A stretch of 64,000 nt of DNA from Desulfolinea sp050305405. GTDB lineage: Bacteria > Chloroflexota > Anaerolineae > Anaerolineales > Villigracilaceae. This document shows positions 1 through 7,518 of this stretch, piece by piece. A program made the translations under genes and the position numbers. Every line of letters starts with the position of its first letter. The first letter of the stretch is position 1. Location: positions 140,330 to 204,329 of the forward strand of contig JBNLFG010000009.1 of assembly GCA_050305405.1 (NCBI GenBank), in the 5' to 3' direction. The notes beneath the pieces are model-generated. The model did not search any database. It had not been told where the DNA came from and was given only the letters and a program-made list of their open reading frames with translations.

Positions 1-2
1 AA

Positions 3-65
3 CCGATCAATATTCGAGAACTGTGGGCACGTGTAGAAGCCTTCATGCCCGATGAAGCTTCTTAA
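3..65 (+). CDS. Response regulator receiver, C-terminal end (partial)
   Basis: The window opens inside a reading frame that ends at TAA 63-65. The visible residues are PINIRELWARVEAFMPDEAS. The leading Pro, probably preceded by Lys (the codon's last two bases are AA), matches the Lys-Pro of beta-5/alpha-5 in receiver domains. The next gene shows the same layout, GKPFNLKAFW followed by a short amphipathic end. I infer the tail of a CheY-like response regulator; only 20 residues are available. Confidence 0.5.
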   Translation, partial: PINIRELWARVEAFMPDEAS

Positions 66-124
66 CCAGTGGTTCATAACCTCCAAAAAAATCTTCACAC
101 ACCTGATAAGGTAAGGACCCCTAC

Positions 125-490
125 ATGGCAACAATATTACTCATTGAGGATATTGCCGATAATGCGACTTTAGTAAAAAAAGCGGTACAAGCGAAAGGAA
201 TTGAATTTTTCTGGGCACCCAACGCAACTGAGGGGTTGAAAATGGCGCTAGAGATCCGACCAGACCTGATCCTGCTTGATCTCGGTCTCCCCGATGTGGA
301 CGGACAAACCCTCTCCACATGGATCAAAGACGAAAAAACCATCTGGGATATTCCCATCATCGTTATGACAGCCTGGCCGGAAACAACCGCACAACAAATG
401 ATCAGTGCCTATCAGCTTGATGGTTACATAGGCAAGCCATTTAACCTGAAGGCCTTCTGGGGAATCATCAACAAATTCATCCCAGAATAA
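125..490 (+). CDS. Single-domain response regulator (CheY-like receiver)
   Basis: This 121-residue protein is a receiver domain with no output domain. Visible landmarks are the acidic pocket E8-D9, the phospho-acceptor D52 in LLDLGLPDVDG, the switch T82 in VMTAW and K104-P105. It should accept a phosphoryl group from a histidine kinase and act through protein contacts. It lies 60 bp after another receiver-type C-terminus and 8 bp before a GNAT gene, so the three may be co-transcribed. The partner kinase is outside the window. Confidence 0.85.
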   Translation: MATILLIEDIADNATLVKKAVQAKGIEFFWAPNATEGLKMALEIRPDLILLDLGLPDVDGQTLSTWIKDEKTIWDIPIIVMTAWPETTAQQMISAYQLDGYIGKPFNLKAFWGIINKFIPE

Positions 491-497
491 AACAGTT

Positions 498-1340
498 ATG
501 GCATTAAAAATCACCCCAGCAGCAAAATTTACGGTTGACCAACTAACAAATTTCTACAATCAAACCCGCGTTGATTATCTGGTTCCAATGCCTATGAGCG
601 TAGACGTAATGGGGGAATATATCCACGATTTTGATGTCGATCTCAACCTATCCCCGATAGTACACGATGCCGAAACAGGACAATTTCTTGGCTTAGGCAT
701 GCTCGGTGTTCGTGAAGACAAAACATGGGTCACACGCCTCGGCGTACTCCCCAACACGCGGCGTACCGGCGCTGGTAGCGCAGCGATGGATGCAATGCTT
801 GAAGCCTCCCAGAGAATTGGCGCAAAAAAAGTCATTCTTGAAGTCATCAAAAACAACACTCCCGCGCAAACGCTCTTCAAAAAAAGTGGTTTCCGTCAAA
901 CAATCGAATTGCTCGTCCTTCGACGTGCTCCGTTAAGACCCCCCCTCAGCCCCGAAGGTGAGATCACTTGGCTTTACCGCAATGATGCTCTTGATGCCCT
1001 ACGCTCTTATCCTCACCACCTCACATGGATAAACGCTATCGAATCAATGGAAAATGCCAGTATGTTTCAAGGTTTTTCTCTCGCAATGAAAAGCGGCGCT
1101 AAAGCGTGGATGGTTTACCGCCACAAAAAGCACTCCATCACCCACTTCGTCTTCCACACCGAGCGCGGAAACCCAGCTAAAATGGCACGCAACCTGCTCA
1201 TTTACCTGCACCTCCAATATCATCGCATGGATGCCTACGCCGAAAACTTCTTCGCCGATGATCCCCATCTGCCCGCCTTCTTTGATCTCGGCTATTTCGA
1301 AGCTTTCCGCCGCATAGAAATGACCAACGAGAGCATCTAG
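498..1340 (+). CDS. GNAT-family N-acetyltransferase, two-part
   Basis: The protein has 280 residues. The N-terminal half (about 1-145) is a GNAT fold: the acetyl-CoA loop is seen in VLPNTRRTGAGSAAM, followed by an LEVIKNNTPAQTLFKKSGF stretch typical of motif B. The C-terminal half (about 150-280) shows no motif I can name; it may be a second, degenerate GNAT-like domain. It probably transfers an acetyl group from acetyl-CoA to an amine, with unknown substrate. It follows the receiver gene by 8 bp and is closed by a hairpin terminator. Confidence 0.75.
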   Translation: MALKITPAAKFTVDQLTNFYNQTRVDYLVPMPMSVDVMGEYIHDFDVDLNLSPIVHDAETGQFLGLGMLGVREDKTWVTRLGVLPNTRRTGAGSAAMDAMLEASQRIGAKKVILEVIKNNTPAQTLFKKSGFRQTIELLVLRRAPLRPPLSPEGEITWLYRNDALDALRSYPHHLTWINAIESMENASMFQGFSLAMKSGAKAWMVYRHKKHSITHFVFHTERGNPAKMARNLLIYLHLQYHRMDAYAENFFADDPHLPAFFDLGYFEAFRRIEMTNESI

Positions 1341-1362
1341 GCAAAACTTCTTTCGACTTTCC

Positions 1363-1395
1363 AAGAGCAGATTTTCAAAAATCTGCTCTTTTCCT
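1363..1395 (+). terminator. Rho-independent terminator
   Basis: AAGAGCAGATTTT and AAAATCTGCTCTT form a near-perfect stem with almost no loop, followed by TTCCTTT. It sits 22 bp after the GNAT stop codon and closes the receiver/GNAT unit. Confidence 0.8.
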
Positions 1396-1400
1396 TTAAA

Positions 1401-1468
1401 AAGTGCCTTGCACCTGTATCTCACAAACTGCGAAGACATCTCATCCAACAAGTAGGTGCCATGCACTT
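1401..1468. repeat. REP-like inverted repeat (AAGTGCCTTGCACCT / AGGTGCCATGCACTT)
   Basis: Two 15-nt arms at 1401-1415 and 1454-1468 are inverted copies with three mismatches in the middle. The same arm architecture (AAGTG...CACCT facing AGGTG...CACTT) recurs at 34670-34766. No ORF with a product fits the 1396-1605 interval. Confidence 0.5.
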
Positions 1469-1605
1469 AAAAACCCGCTCATTATCTTTGTCACAATCAC
1501 TCAAGCAAAACGTCCACTTAAATGTGAAGAATTAATAAAATATGTCTCTTTTCTGTTACGATTGCATCTAAACAAACAAAATACTCATCCTTAATGGAGA
1601 AAACA

Positions 1606-1962
1606 ATGAAAATCCTTATCAGTGCAACATCCGACTCAATTGACGCTCAATTTGATCCTCGCTTTGGGCGCGGCGGCTACTTTGTTTTTATCGACACCGA
1701 AACCGAAGCATGGACTGCCGAAGCCAATGCAGGCACCCTAGCCAGCGCAGGCGCAGGGATTCATGCCGCCCAGCAAGCCAGCAAAAACGAAGTAGATGCC
1801 GTCATCAGCGGACACTTTGGCCCCAAAGCCTTCGATGCCCTCACCGCCGCAGGGATCGAAATGTACGAAGCCAACGGTGGCACCGTCCGTGACGTGTTGG
1901 CAAAGTTCAAAGCCGGCGAACTGCCCAAAGGCGAAAAGGGCGAATCTGGACACAGTCACTAA
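1606..1962 (+). CDS. NifX/NifB-C-type dinitrogenase iron-molybdenum cofactor family protein
   Basis: This 118-residue protein begins MKILISATSDSIDAQFDPRFGR, the usual start of this small alpha/beta family (MTH1175-like), and keeps the middle AVISGHFGPKAFDAL. Members bind Fe-S or Fe-Mo precursor clusters and often sit beside MinD-type ATPases, as here. I chose ATG 1606 because GGAGA at 1596-1600 is spaced as a ribosome binding site; the in-frame ATG at 1594 would place that site inside the gene. The tail ends GHSH, possibly metal-binding. No nitrogenase genes are nearby, so a general Fe-S role is more likely. Confidence 0.85.
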   Translation: MKILISATSDSIDAQFDPRFGRGGYFVFIDTETEAWTAEANAGTLASAGAGIHAAQQASKNEVDAVISGHFGPKAFDALTAAGIEMYEANGGTVRDVLAKFKAGELPKGEKGESGHSH

Positions 1963-1968
1963 AAAATC

Positions 1969-2110
1969 CAGCCCCTGAGCGGAGGGCTGAACGATAGAGA
2001 AGCCCGTAGTCGAAGGGCGGCATTACCAGAGAACGCCGTCCTTCGACTGCGCTCATCTTGTAGCTTGCCCTGAGCTTGGTCGAAGGGTCGCTCCGCTCTG
2101 GAACTAGATT
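1969..2110. repeat. MITE-like palindromic intergenic repeat, copy A
   Basis: The segment begins CCCCTGAGCGGAGGGCTGAAC and ends CTCCGCTCTGGAACTAG, so its ends are inverted copies. The interior contains paired AGTCGAAGGGCG and CGCCGTCCTTCGACT. Copies B (3855-3970) and C (28355-28489) share ends and interior. It fills the gap before the first Fe-S ATPase gene. Confidence 0.8.
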
Positions 2111-2125
2111 ATTATTCAAAACCTT

Positions 2126-2965
2126 ATGAAAATAGCCATAGCCAGCGGGAAAGGCGGCACAGGCAAAACCACCGTAGCGATCAACTTGGCGCTCGCCCTT
2201 GAAGGCGAACCCATTCAGGTCATCGACTGCGACGTGGAAGAACCCAACGCCCACCTTTTCCTACATCCAACATTCAACGAGCAAAAAAGCGTCGATATTC
2301 TCATCCCCGAAGTGGATGAAGAGAGCTGCTCCTTCTGCGGCACATGTGCGGAAGTCTGCGAATTTCACGCCATTGCCGTTCTGGGCAAAAAAGTGCTCGT
2401 CTTCCCCGAACTCTGTCACGGCTGCGGGAGCTGTACCACCAACTGCCCTGAACATGCCATCCATGAAGTCCCCCGCCCGATGGGCACGCTCGAACGTGGC
2501 ACAGCAGGGACGATCCAATTTGCACAAGGGCGCATGGACGTGGGTGAAGCGATGGCAGTCCCTGTCATCCACCAACTCAAAAAGTGGACACTGCCTGACC
2601 ACACCGTCATCATCGACTCGCCGCCCGGAGCATCCTGCCCCGTCGTCGAAGCCTTGCGGGGTGCAGATTTCGTCCTGCTCGTCACCGAGCCCACGCCTTT
2701 TGGTCTGCACGATCTCAAGGGTGCGGTCGAAGTAACCCGTGAGATCGGCATCCCGCTTGGGGTTCTCATCAACAGGTCTGATGTCGGGGATGGATCGGTC
2801 GAGCACTGGTGCCAAGATAACGGTGTCCCAATCCTCATGCAAATCCCACTCGACAGACGGATCGCAGAATCCTATTCCAATGGTGTACCGATGGTGCAAG
2901 CCATCCCCGAATACAAAGAAAAATTCGTGGCGCTCTACCAATCCATTCAGGAGGCAGTCGCATGA
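2126..2965 (+). CDS. MinD-superfamily P-loop ATPase with inserted ferredoxin domain (first of pair)
   Basis: This is a 279-residue protein. The deviant Walker A SGKGGTGKTT is at the N-terminus and a VIDCDVEEPN motif follows. Two 4Fe-4S motifs are inserted at about residues 69-115 (CSFCGTCAEVC and CHGCGSCTTNC). The switch region IIDSPPGASCP comes later. The family is thought to couple ATP hydrolysis to Fe-S cluster loading or transfer. Its stop overlaps the start of the next gene by 4 bp (ATGA), so the two ATPases are translationally coupled and probably form a heterodimer. The exact client is unknown. Confidence 0.9.
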   Translation: MKIAIASGKGGTGKTTVAINLALALEGEPIQVIDCDVEEPNAHLFLHPTFNEQKSVDILIPEVDEESCSFCGTCAEVCEFHAIAVLGKKVLVFPELCHGCGSCTTNCPEHAIHEVPRPMGTLERGTAGTIQFAQGRMDVGEAMAVPVIHQLKKWTLPDHTVIIDSPPGASCPVVEALRGADFVLLVTEPTPFGLHDLKGAVEVTREIGIPLGVLINRSDVGDGSVEHWCQDNGVPILMQIPLDRRIAESYSNGVPMVQAIPEYKEKFVALYQSIQEAVA

Positions 2966-3852
2966 AGCAAATTGTCGTTCTGAGCGGAAAAGGCGGCACG
3001 GGCAAAACCAGCATCACGGCGGCGTTTGCCGACCTTGCCGAAAACAAGGTGCTCGCCGATGTGGACGTGGACGCCTCGAACCTGGAGTTGGTGCTCACTC
3101 CCACGCAGCTCGAAGAAAATATTTTTATGGGCGGTAAACTCGCCGTCGTTGATCACGACACCTGCATCCACTGTAACCTATGCGAAGAAGCCTGCCGCTT
3201 CGACGCCATCACCCACCCCGAAGACGACTACCTCGTCGACGAGATCGCCTGCGATGGCTGCGTGGCGTGCGTTTATGTCTGTCCTGTCGATGCCATCCAC
3301 ATGGAGCCGCAGCACGCAGGCTGGTGGTATCGCTCCGACACCGACCGTGGACCACTCCTGCACGCCCAACTGCGCCCGGCGCAGGAAAACTCGGGGCGGC
3401 TGGTGACGCTCGTCAAGCAGCAGGCTCGCCTGCACGCCCTCGATCACGGGCAGGATTATGTGCTGGTGGATGGCCCGCCTGGGATCGGCTGCCCCGTTAT
3501 CTCGGCGGCTTCAGGTGCGGATTTGGCGGTCATCGTCGTCGAACCGACCGTGGCGGGCGTACACGACCTCGACCGTGCGCTGGATACCGTTACCCATTTT
3601 CATGTCCCGGCGACAGTCATCGTCAACAAAGCCGACATCAACCCCGACAAAGTTGCCGAGATCCAAGCTTTCTGCAACGAAAAGGGACTGGAGCTGGTCG
3701 GCGAAATTCCTTTCAACACCGCCGTGACCTATGCCATGGTGCAGGGACAGCCCGTCACGCAATTTGCGCCCGAAAGCGACGTGAGCGTGGCGATGGTGAA
3801 TGCCTGGCTGAAGGTCAAAGAATTGGCAGATGCGTTGCCTGATAAAAATTAA
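2962..3852 (+). CDS. MinD-superfamily P-loop ATPase with inserted ferredoxin domain (second of pair)
   Basis: This 296-residue protein is a paralogue of the preceding gene. Walker A is SGKGGTGKTS; the two cluster motifs are CIHCNLCEEAC and CDGCVACVYVC; VDGPPGIGCP carries the switch aspartate. The pair is a recurrent arrangement in anaerobes and archaea next to NifX-like proteins. Base composition and codon use match the first ATPase. The gene ends just before copy B of the palindromic repeat. Confidence 0.9.
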   Translation: MKQIVVLSGKGGTGKTSITAAFADLAENKVLADVDVDASNLELVLTPTQLEENIFMGGKLAVVDHDTCIHCNLCEEACRFDAITHPEDDYLVDEIACDGCVACVYVCPVDAIHMEPQHAGWWYRSDTDRGPLLHAQLRPAQENSGRLVTLVKQQARLHALDHGQDYVLVDGPPGIGCPVISAASGADLAVIVVEPTVAGVHDLDRALDTVTHFHVPATVIVNKADINPDKVAEIQAFCNEKGLELVGEIPFNTAVTYAMVQGQPVTQFAPESDVSVAMVNAWLKVKELADALPDKN

Positions 3853-3854
3853 TA

Positions 3855-3970
3855 CAGTCTCTGAGCGGAGGGCTGAACGATAGAGAAGCCCGTAGTCGAA
3901 GAGCGACTTTGCAAATACCGTCCTTCGACTACGGTTTCGCTCCGCTACACCTCCGCTCAGGAACTGGTTG
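3855..3970. repeat. MITE-like palindromic intergenic repeat, copy B
   Basis: The ends are TCTCTGAGCGGAGGGCTGAAC and CCTCCGCTCAGGAACTGG. The left 40 bp match copy A almost exactly. It sits between the second ATPase and the DUF59 gene, its right end 13 bp before the ATG, so it may separate or regulate the last gene of the cluster. Confidence 0.8.
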
Positions 3971-3983
3971 TATAGAGAAAATT

Positions 3984-4283
3984 ATGCCAAACCCCGAAAC
4001 CCTCAAAGACCAGATCACCGAAAAACTCAAAGACGTGATCGACCCCGAAACAGGCGTGGACGTGATCCGTATGCGCCTTGTCCTTGACCTTGATGCCGAC
4101 GCCGAAGGCAACGTCTCGTACACCTTCCGCCCCTCCTCGCCCGTCTGCCCGATTGCGGTGACCCTCGCAATGGACATCAAATACGCCGTCGGCAGCGTGG
4201 ATGGCGTTGAGAAGCAGAACATTGCCATCAAAGACTACGTCAACGCCGATGAGTTGAGCCAGTATTTGAGCATGATGCCTTAG
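3984..4283 (+). CDS. MIP18/DUF59-family iron-sulfur assembly protein
   Basis: This 99-residue protein shows the DUF59 signature: KLKDVIDPETGVDVIRMRLV near the N-terminus and a single conserved Cys in FRPSSPVCPIA. Such proteins act with Mrp/MinD-type ATPases in Fe-S cluster delivery, which fits the two upstream ATPases. The start at 3984 is preferred because the upstream in-frame stretch runs into the palindromic repeat. A ribosome site is weak (AGAGAAA). Confidence 0.85.
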   Translation: MPNPETLKDQITEKLKDVIDPETGVDVIRMRLVLDLDADAEGNVSYTFRPSSPVCPIAVTLAMDIKYAVGSVDGVEKQNIAIKDYVNADELSQYLSMMP

Positions 4284-4337
4284 AAACTGTTTAAAAAGTC
4301 TTGACTGTCAGCCAAACTACGGTAAAAGTTTCAGGTT

Positions 4338-4499
4338 ATGCAGACCGAAAAACTTTGCCCGACAGATTTGACTGACAGCCAACGGAACAAAGATCGCCAT
4401 AAGCATCCAACTGCTGCCAGTATAGACAGCCAAAGTGTAGAAGGCACCTTGGAATGTTTTAATGAAGGCTATATTTTGTGTAGGAGTTGTAATAAATAA
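4338..4499 (+). pseudogene. IS5-family transposase relic with internal deletion
   Basis: A 53-codon frame reads MQTEKLCPTDLTDSQ, which looks like the N-terminus of IS5-type transposases (YPTDLTDxQW). It joins directly to HKHPTAASIDSQSVEGT, which looks like the first catalytic-Asp region (AxIDSQSVK). More than 60 residues that normally separate these segments are absent, and the frame ends soon after. This is a non-functional remnant left by a large in-frame deletion. The rest of the 4284-4685 gap shows no gene I can support. Confidence 0.6.
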
Positions 4500-4685
4500 T
4501 CTAAACCGAAAGATCAGCAAGCCGAAGAGTTTCTGGGGAAATCAAATTCGCTGGTATCCGACTTATTTAGCGGAAGCAAGCCTAAATCCGCGTGCGAGAC
4601 GCACTTTTCATCCACAAAACACATGGATTGCAATGTAAAACGTCATTTGTTTCCTTAAAAATAGTAGATTAGTCCCGTTTTTGCG

Positions 4686-4714
4686 TTGACGCCCCCTATC
4701 CCTGCGTGTATAAT
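4686..4714 (+). promoter_or_regulatory. Sigma-70-type promoter for the S1-domain gene
   Basis: TTGACG (4686-4691) and a perfect TATAAT (4709-4714) are separated by 17 nt. The ATG follows 37 nt after the -10 box, with AAGGAG just upstream of it. This is the clearest housekeeping promoter in the window. Confidence 0.85.
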
Positions 4715-4751
4715 CACGGGTCGGTAAAATTGTATAGTGAAGGAGTAGGCT

Positions 4752-5510
4752 ATGGCTGAAAATGAGATGACGCAAGCCAACGCGTTGGAACCAAAAACAA
4801 AATTAAAAGGAAAGATCGCTAAAATCACAATTGGTGGCGCAATTGTTGATCTTGGCATGGACCTCCCCGGTGTTATTCATATCTCCCAATTGCAAGAAGA
4901 TCATCTAACACGTGTCGAAGACGCAATAGAGATTGGTCAAGAAGTAGACGTTTGGGTGCGTCGCGCAAAGAAAGACCGCATTGAACTGACAATGCTCGAA
5001 CCTTTGGCTCTTGAATGGCGTGAAATGAAACCCGAAACGGTTGTTAAGGGCAATGTTGTGCGCTTGGAAAGCTACGGCGCCTTCGTTGAGATCGGTGCTG
5101 AACGCCCCGGTTTGGTACATGTGAGCGAAATCGCTCATGGGTATATCAAAGACCCGTCGCAGGTTGTGAAAGTTGGCGACGAAGTTGAAGTAATGATCCT
5201 TGAAGTTAATCGCCGCAAGAAACAGATCCGCTTGAGCATGAAAGCCGTTTTGCCTGAACCCGAAGAGGATTTCGATAAACCTCGCCGTGGTCGCGGTGGC
5301 AGCAGGAAAAAAGGCAAGAGTGTTGCTGCCATGATGGCAGAGATTGATGACGAGCCGAAAACTCCTGAGCACACCGCAATGGAAATGGCTTGGCAAGCAG
5401 CGCTTGATCGTGCTGATTCAGCAAAACGCGGCAATAAAAAAGCAGAAAAGAAAGAAGCCAGCCAAGAGCAGGAAGATATTCTCTCCCGCACTTTGGAACA
5501 ACGCAAGTAG
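4752..5510 (+). CDS. S1 RNA-binding domain protein (two S1 domains)
   Basis: The protein has 252 residues. The first S1 domain spans about 17-82 (KGKIAKITIGGAIVDLG, PGVIHISQL) and the second about 95-165 (KGNVVRLESYGAFVEIG, PGLVHVSEI). A basic tail (RRGRGGSRKKGK) and a charged C-terminus follow. It is far shorter than ribosomal protein S1, so it is more likely an S1-like accessory RNA-binding protein acting on mRNA or the ribosome. It is monocistronic: its own promoter lies upstream and a strong terminator downstream. Confidence 0.9.
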   Translation: MAENEMTQANALEPKTKLKGKIAKITIGGAIVDLGMDLPGVIHISQLQEDHLTRVEDAIEIGQEVDVWVRRAKKDRIELTMLEPLALEWREMKPETVVKGNVVRLESYGAFVEIGAERPGLVHVSEIAHGYIKDPSQVVKVGDEVEVMILEVNRRKKQIRLSMKAVLPEPEEDFDKPRRGRGGSRKKGKSVAAMMAEIDDEPKTPEHTAMEMAWQAALDRADSAKRGNKKAEKKEASQEQEDILSRTLEQRK

Positions 5511-5526
5511 TCTTCTGTGACTAAAA

Positions 5527-5560
5527 CAAAAAAGCCCTCTAGCGAGGGCTTTTTTGTTTT
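5527..5560. terminator. Bidirectional rho-independent terminator
   Basis: AAAAAAGCCCTC and GAGGGCTTTTTT form a stem around TAGC, with A and T tracts on both sides. It ends the S1-domain gene on the plus strand and the acylation cassette on the minus strand. Confidence 0.9.
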
Positions 5561-5575
5561 CTCCAGCGATTTTTA

Positions 5576-7255
5576 TTAGCCAGCGATTTCTTTGATGTAT
5601 TTCTCTTTATTCGCTGTGCGCGCAGGTTTACCACTGGATGTTTTAATAATCCACTTGGCAGGCACGATCTTGACATAACGCAAGGCGACCGCCGAATTGA
5701 CGGTGACATATTTACGGACATCGTCCGCCAATTTGAGTTGGTCTGCTTCGCTGGACAGATCAGATTCGGCGACAACCACTACCTCTTCCGTCCCCCCCTG
5801 CTCATCGTAGATACCGAAAGCGACAGCCCGCCCGGCGTGGACACCGTCAACTTCATAGACAAGCATTTCAATATCCTGCGGGTAAATATTCTTCCCGCCG
5901 ACGATAATCATCTCTTTTTTGCGACCGGAAACATAAAGCTCACCATCCGCAAAGTAACCATAATCACCGGTCAGATACCACTCGCCCCGAAAGGCTTTTT
6001 CGGTAATCCCCGGGCGGTTGTAATAGCCTGTCAGCATAGAATCGCTTTTCAGAGCAATTTCGCCGATGACACGTTCGGGGACGTCGTTGCCGTCGGGGTC
6101 AAGCACGCGCACGCTGGTGTTAGAAAGCGGCTTGCCGGAGGACATCATCTTCATCGCCACGGCCCCATCTTCGACGGGCTGCGCGATGCGCTTTTGCAAG
6201 AAAAGCTCGGCATCGATCTCATCGACAGCAGGCGGACGCGACAAGTCGCTTTGGGTCACACCAAAAGTGTTTTCCGCCATCGCATAAGAGGTCTGCAAGG
6301 CTTCGAGCTTCAGACCATAGCCCTTGAAGGCTTCGTAAAAAGCTTGGTGGCTTTCCCAGCGCACCGGCTCCGAGCAGTTGATGATTGCACGCCACGATGA
6401 CAAATCCACGCCTTCGAGATGACGGTCACGGATTTTGCGTGCGCAGAAAACATAGGCGAAGTTCGGCAGCCAGGTCAGCGTACCTTTATACTCTGAAACA
6501 GATTGCATTAATCTGTACGGCGCGCGCACCCAGTCGAAGGGTGACATCAGCACAAGCGGAACGCCACGCAGCACGGGCAGCAGGAAGCTGGCGATGAGGC
6601 CCATGTCATGATAAAGCGGCAGCCAGGAGACGATAACATCCTTCTCCGTATCCAGTTGGATGGCGGTCCCGTATGCTTCTAGTTGATTCAAGATTGCCTG
6701 ATGCGAAAGCGCGACTCCTTTTTGCAGGCCCGTCGTACCCGATGAGTGTTGCAAAAGAGCAATATCTTCCGGTAAATCTTTAGTCCCGCCGAGCAAGTTG
6801 AAATCCGGGGGCGATGCGTCGTCAATCTCATCTGAGACGATCACCGTGTGGACAGAGTCGCCTTCCTGCAAGGCATCCCGTACATTCGCTTCGAATTCAG
6901 GATAAGTAACGATAGCGACGGGTTTGGTGACTGAAATCAAAGAGGCTAAATCCGCACGATAACGCTCTGGAGAAAGTTTTTCGGTCAGAAAGGGCATGAT
7001 CGAAGGAATCGCGCCGTGCAAAATAGCGCCCCAAAAGGCAAAGAGCAAGTCTGGCCCATGCTGGAGAATTAAAACGATGACTTCGTTGCGCTGAATACCT
7101 TGCACAGCATAATGCTGGGCGTAGGCATTCGCGCCGTCGAGCAGGGTTTTGTAGGTTAAGACTTGATCTTCTTCGCGGGCGTATTGCAACGTAATAGCGA
7201 TCCGTTCAGGAGATTCTGTGTAGAATTTTTGGAGAATGTTTGAGAAGGTAGTCAT
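5576..7255 (-). CDS. Fatty acyl-AMP ligase (FAAL-type adenylating enzyme)
   Basis: This 559-residue ANL-superfamily enzyme activates a carboxylic acid as acyl-AMP and loads it on a carrier protein. Visible motifs are the P-loop HSSGTTGLQKG, YHDMGL with the FAAL-like LPNFAYVFCARKI stretch, the C-terminal GRKKEMIIVGGKNIYPQDIE and the catalytic-Lys region KTSSGKPART. These features resemble FAALs more than D-alanine ligases (DltA). Its ATG overlaps the stop of the upstream acyl carrier protein gene (TAATG), so the pair is coupled. It is the last gene of the cassette. The acyl chain used cannot be read from sequence. Confidence 0.85.
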   Translation of the reverse strand: MTTFSNILQKFYTESPERIAITLQYAREEDQVLTYKTLLDGANAYAQHYAVQGIQRNEVIVLILQHGPDLLFAFWGAILHGAIPSIMPFLTEKLSPERYRADLASLISVTKPVAIVTYPEFEANVRDALQEGDSVHTVIVSDEIDDASPPDFNLLGGTKDLPEDIALLQHSSGTTGLQKGVALSHQAILNQLEAYGTAIQLDTEKDVIVSWLPLYHDMGLIASFLLPVLRGVPLVLMSPFDWVRAPYRLMQSVSEYKGTLTWLPNFAYVFCARKIRDRHLEGVDLSSWRAIINCSEPVRWESHQAFYEAFKGYGLKLEALQTSYAMAENTFGVTQSDLSRPPAVDEIDAELFLQKRIAQPVEDGAVAMKMMSSGKPLSNTSVRVLDPDGNDVPERVIGEIALKSDSMLTGYYNRPGITEKAFRGEWYLTGDYGYFADGELYVSGRKKEMIIVGGKNIYPQDIEMLVYEVDGVHAGRAVAFGIYDEQGGTEEVVVVAESDLSSEADQLKLADDVRKYVTVNSAVALRYVKIVPAKWIIKTSSGKPARTANKEKYIKEIAG

Positions 7256-7497
7256 TACTGACGAGATTGGATGAGCCCGGCAAGTGCTTCGAGGGTATCG
7301 AAAGTTTCAGCATTGAGTTCGGTATCTTCGATACGCACATCAAAGGTATCTTCAACAAAGAGCGCCAGATCCATCAGGCTGAAAGAGTCGATCAAGCCGC
7401 TGGAGATGAGAGCTTCGTCGGCAGCAATAGCGCGTCCGGGCTGTTTGAGAATTTCATCGGCGATGAAGTCTTTGAGGGTGGAAATCATTTCGGTCAT
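7255..7497 (-). CDS. Acyl carrier protein
   Basis: This 80-residue four-helix carrier has the attachment site GLIDSFSLMDL, with phosphopantetheine expected on S38. ATG 7497 is chosen because the GGAG of the upstream in-frame ATG (7509) has ribosome-site spacing to it. Its stop overlaps the ligase start. In the cassette it corresponds to DltC, carrying the activated acyl group to the membrane acyltransferase. Confidence 0.9.
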   Translation of the reverse strand: MTEMISTLKDFIADEILKQPGRAIAADEALISSGLIDSFSLMDLALFVEDTFDVRIEDTELNAETFDTLEALAGLIQSRQ

Positions 7498-7518
7498 TTT
7501 GTTCTCCATTTTACGAGT

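Noticed and set aside
1410..1605. Possible tRNA or small RNA in the gap
   Set aside because: No cloverleaf or CCA-adjacent acceptor stem could be drawn; only the inverted repeat is supported.
2261..2941. 226-residue minus-strand frame opposite the first Fe-S ATPase
   Set aside because: Antisense shadow of a gene with complete Walker and ferredoxin motifs.
4317..4520. Minus-strand 67-residue hydrophobic frame
   Set aside because: It is antisense to the IS5 relic, which has recognisable transposase motifs on the plus strand.
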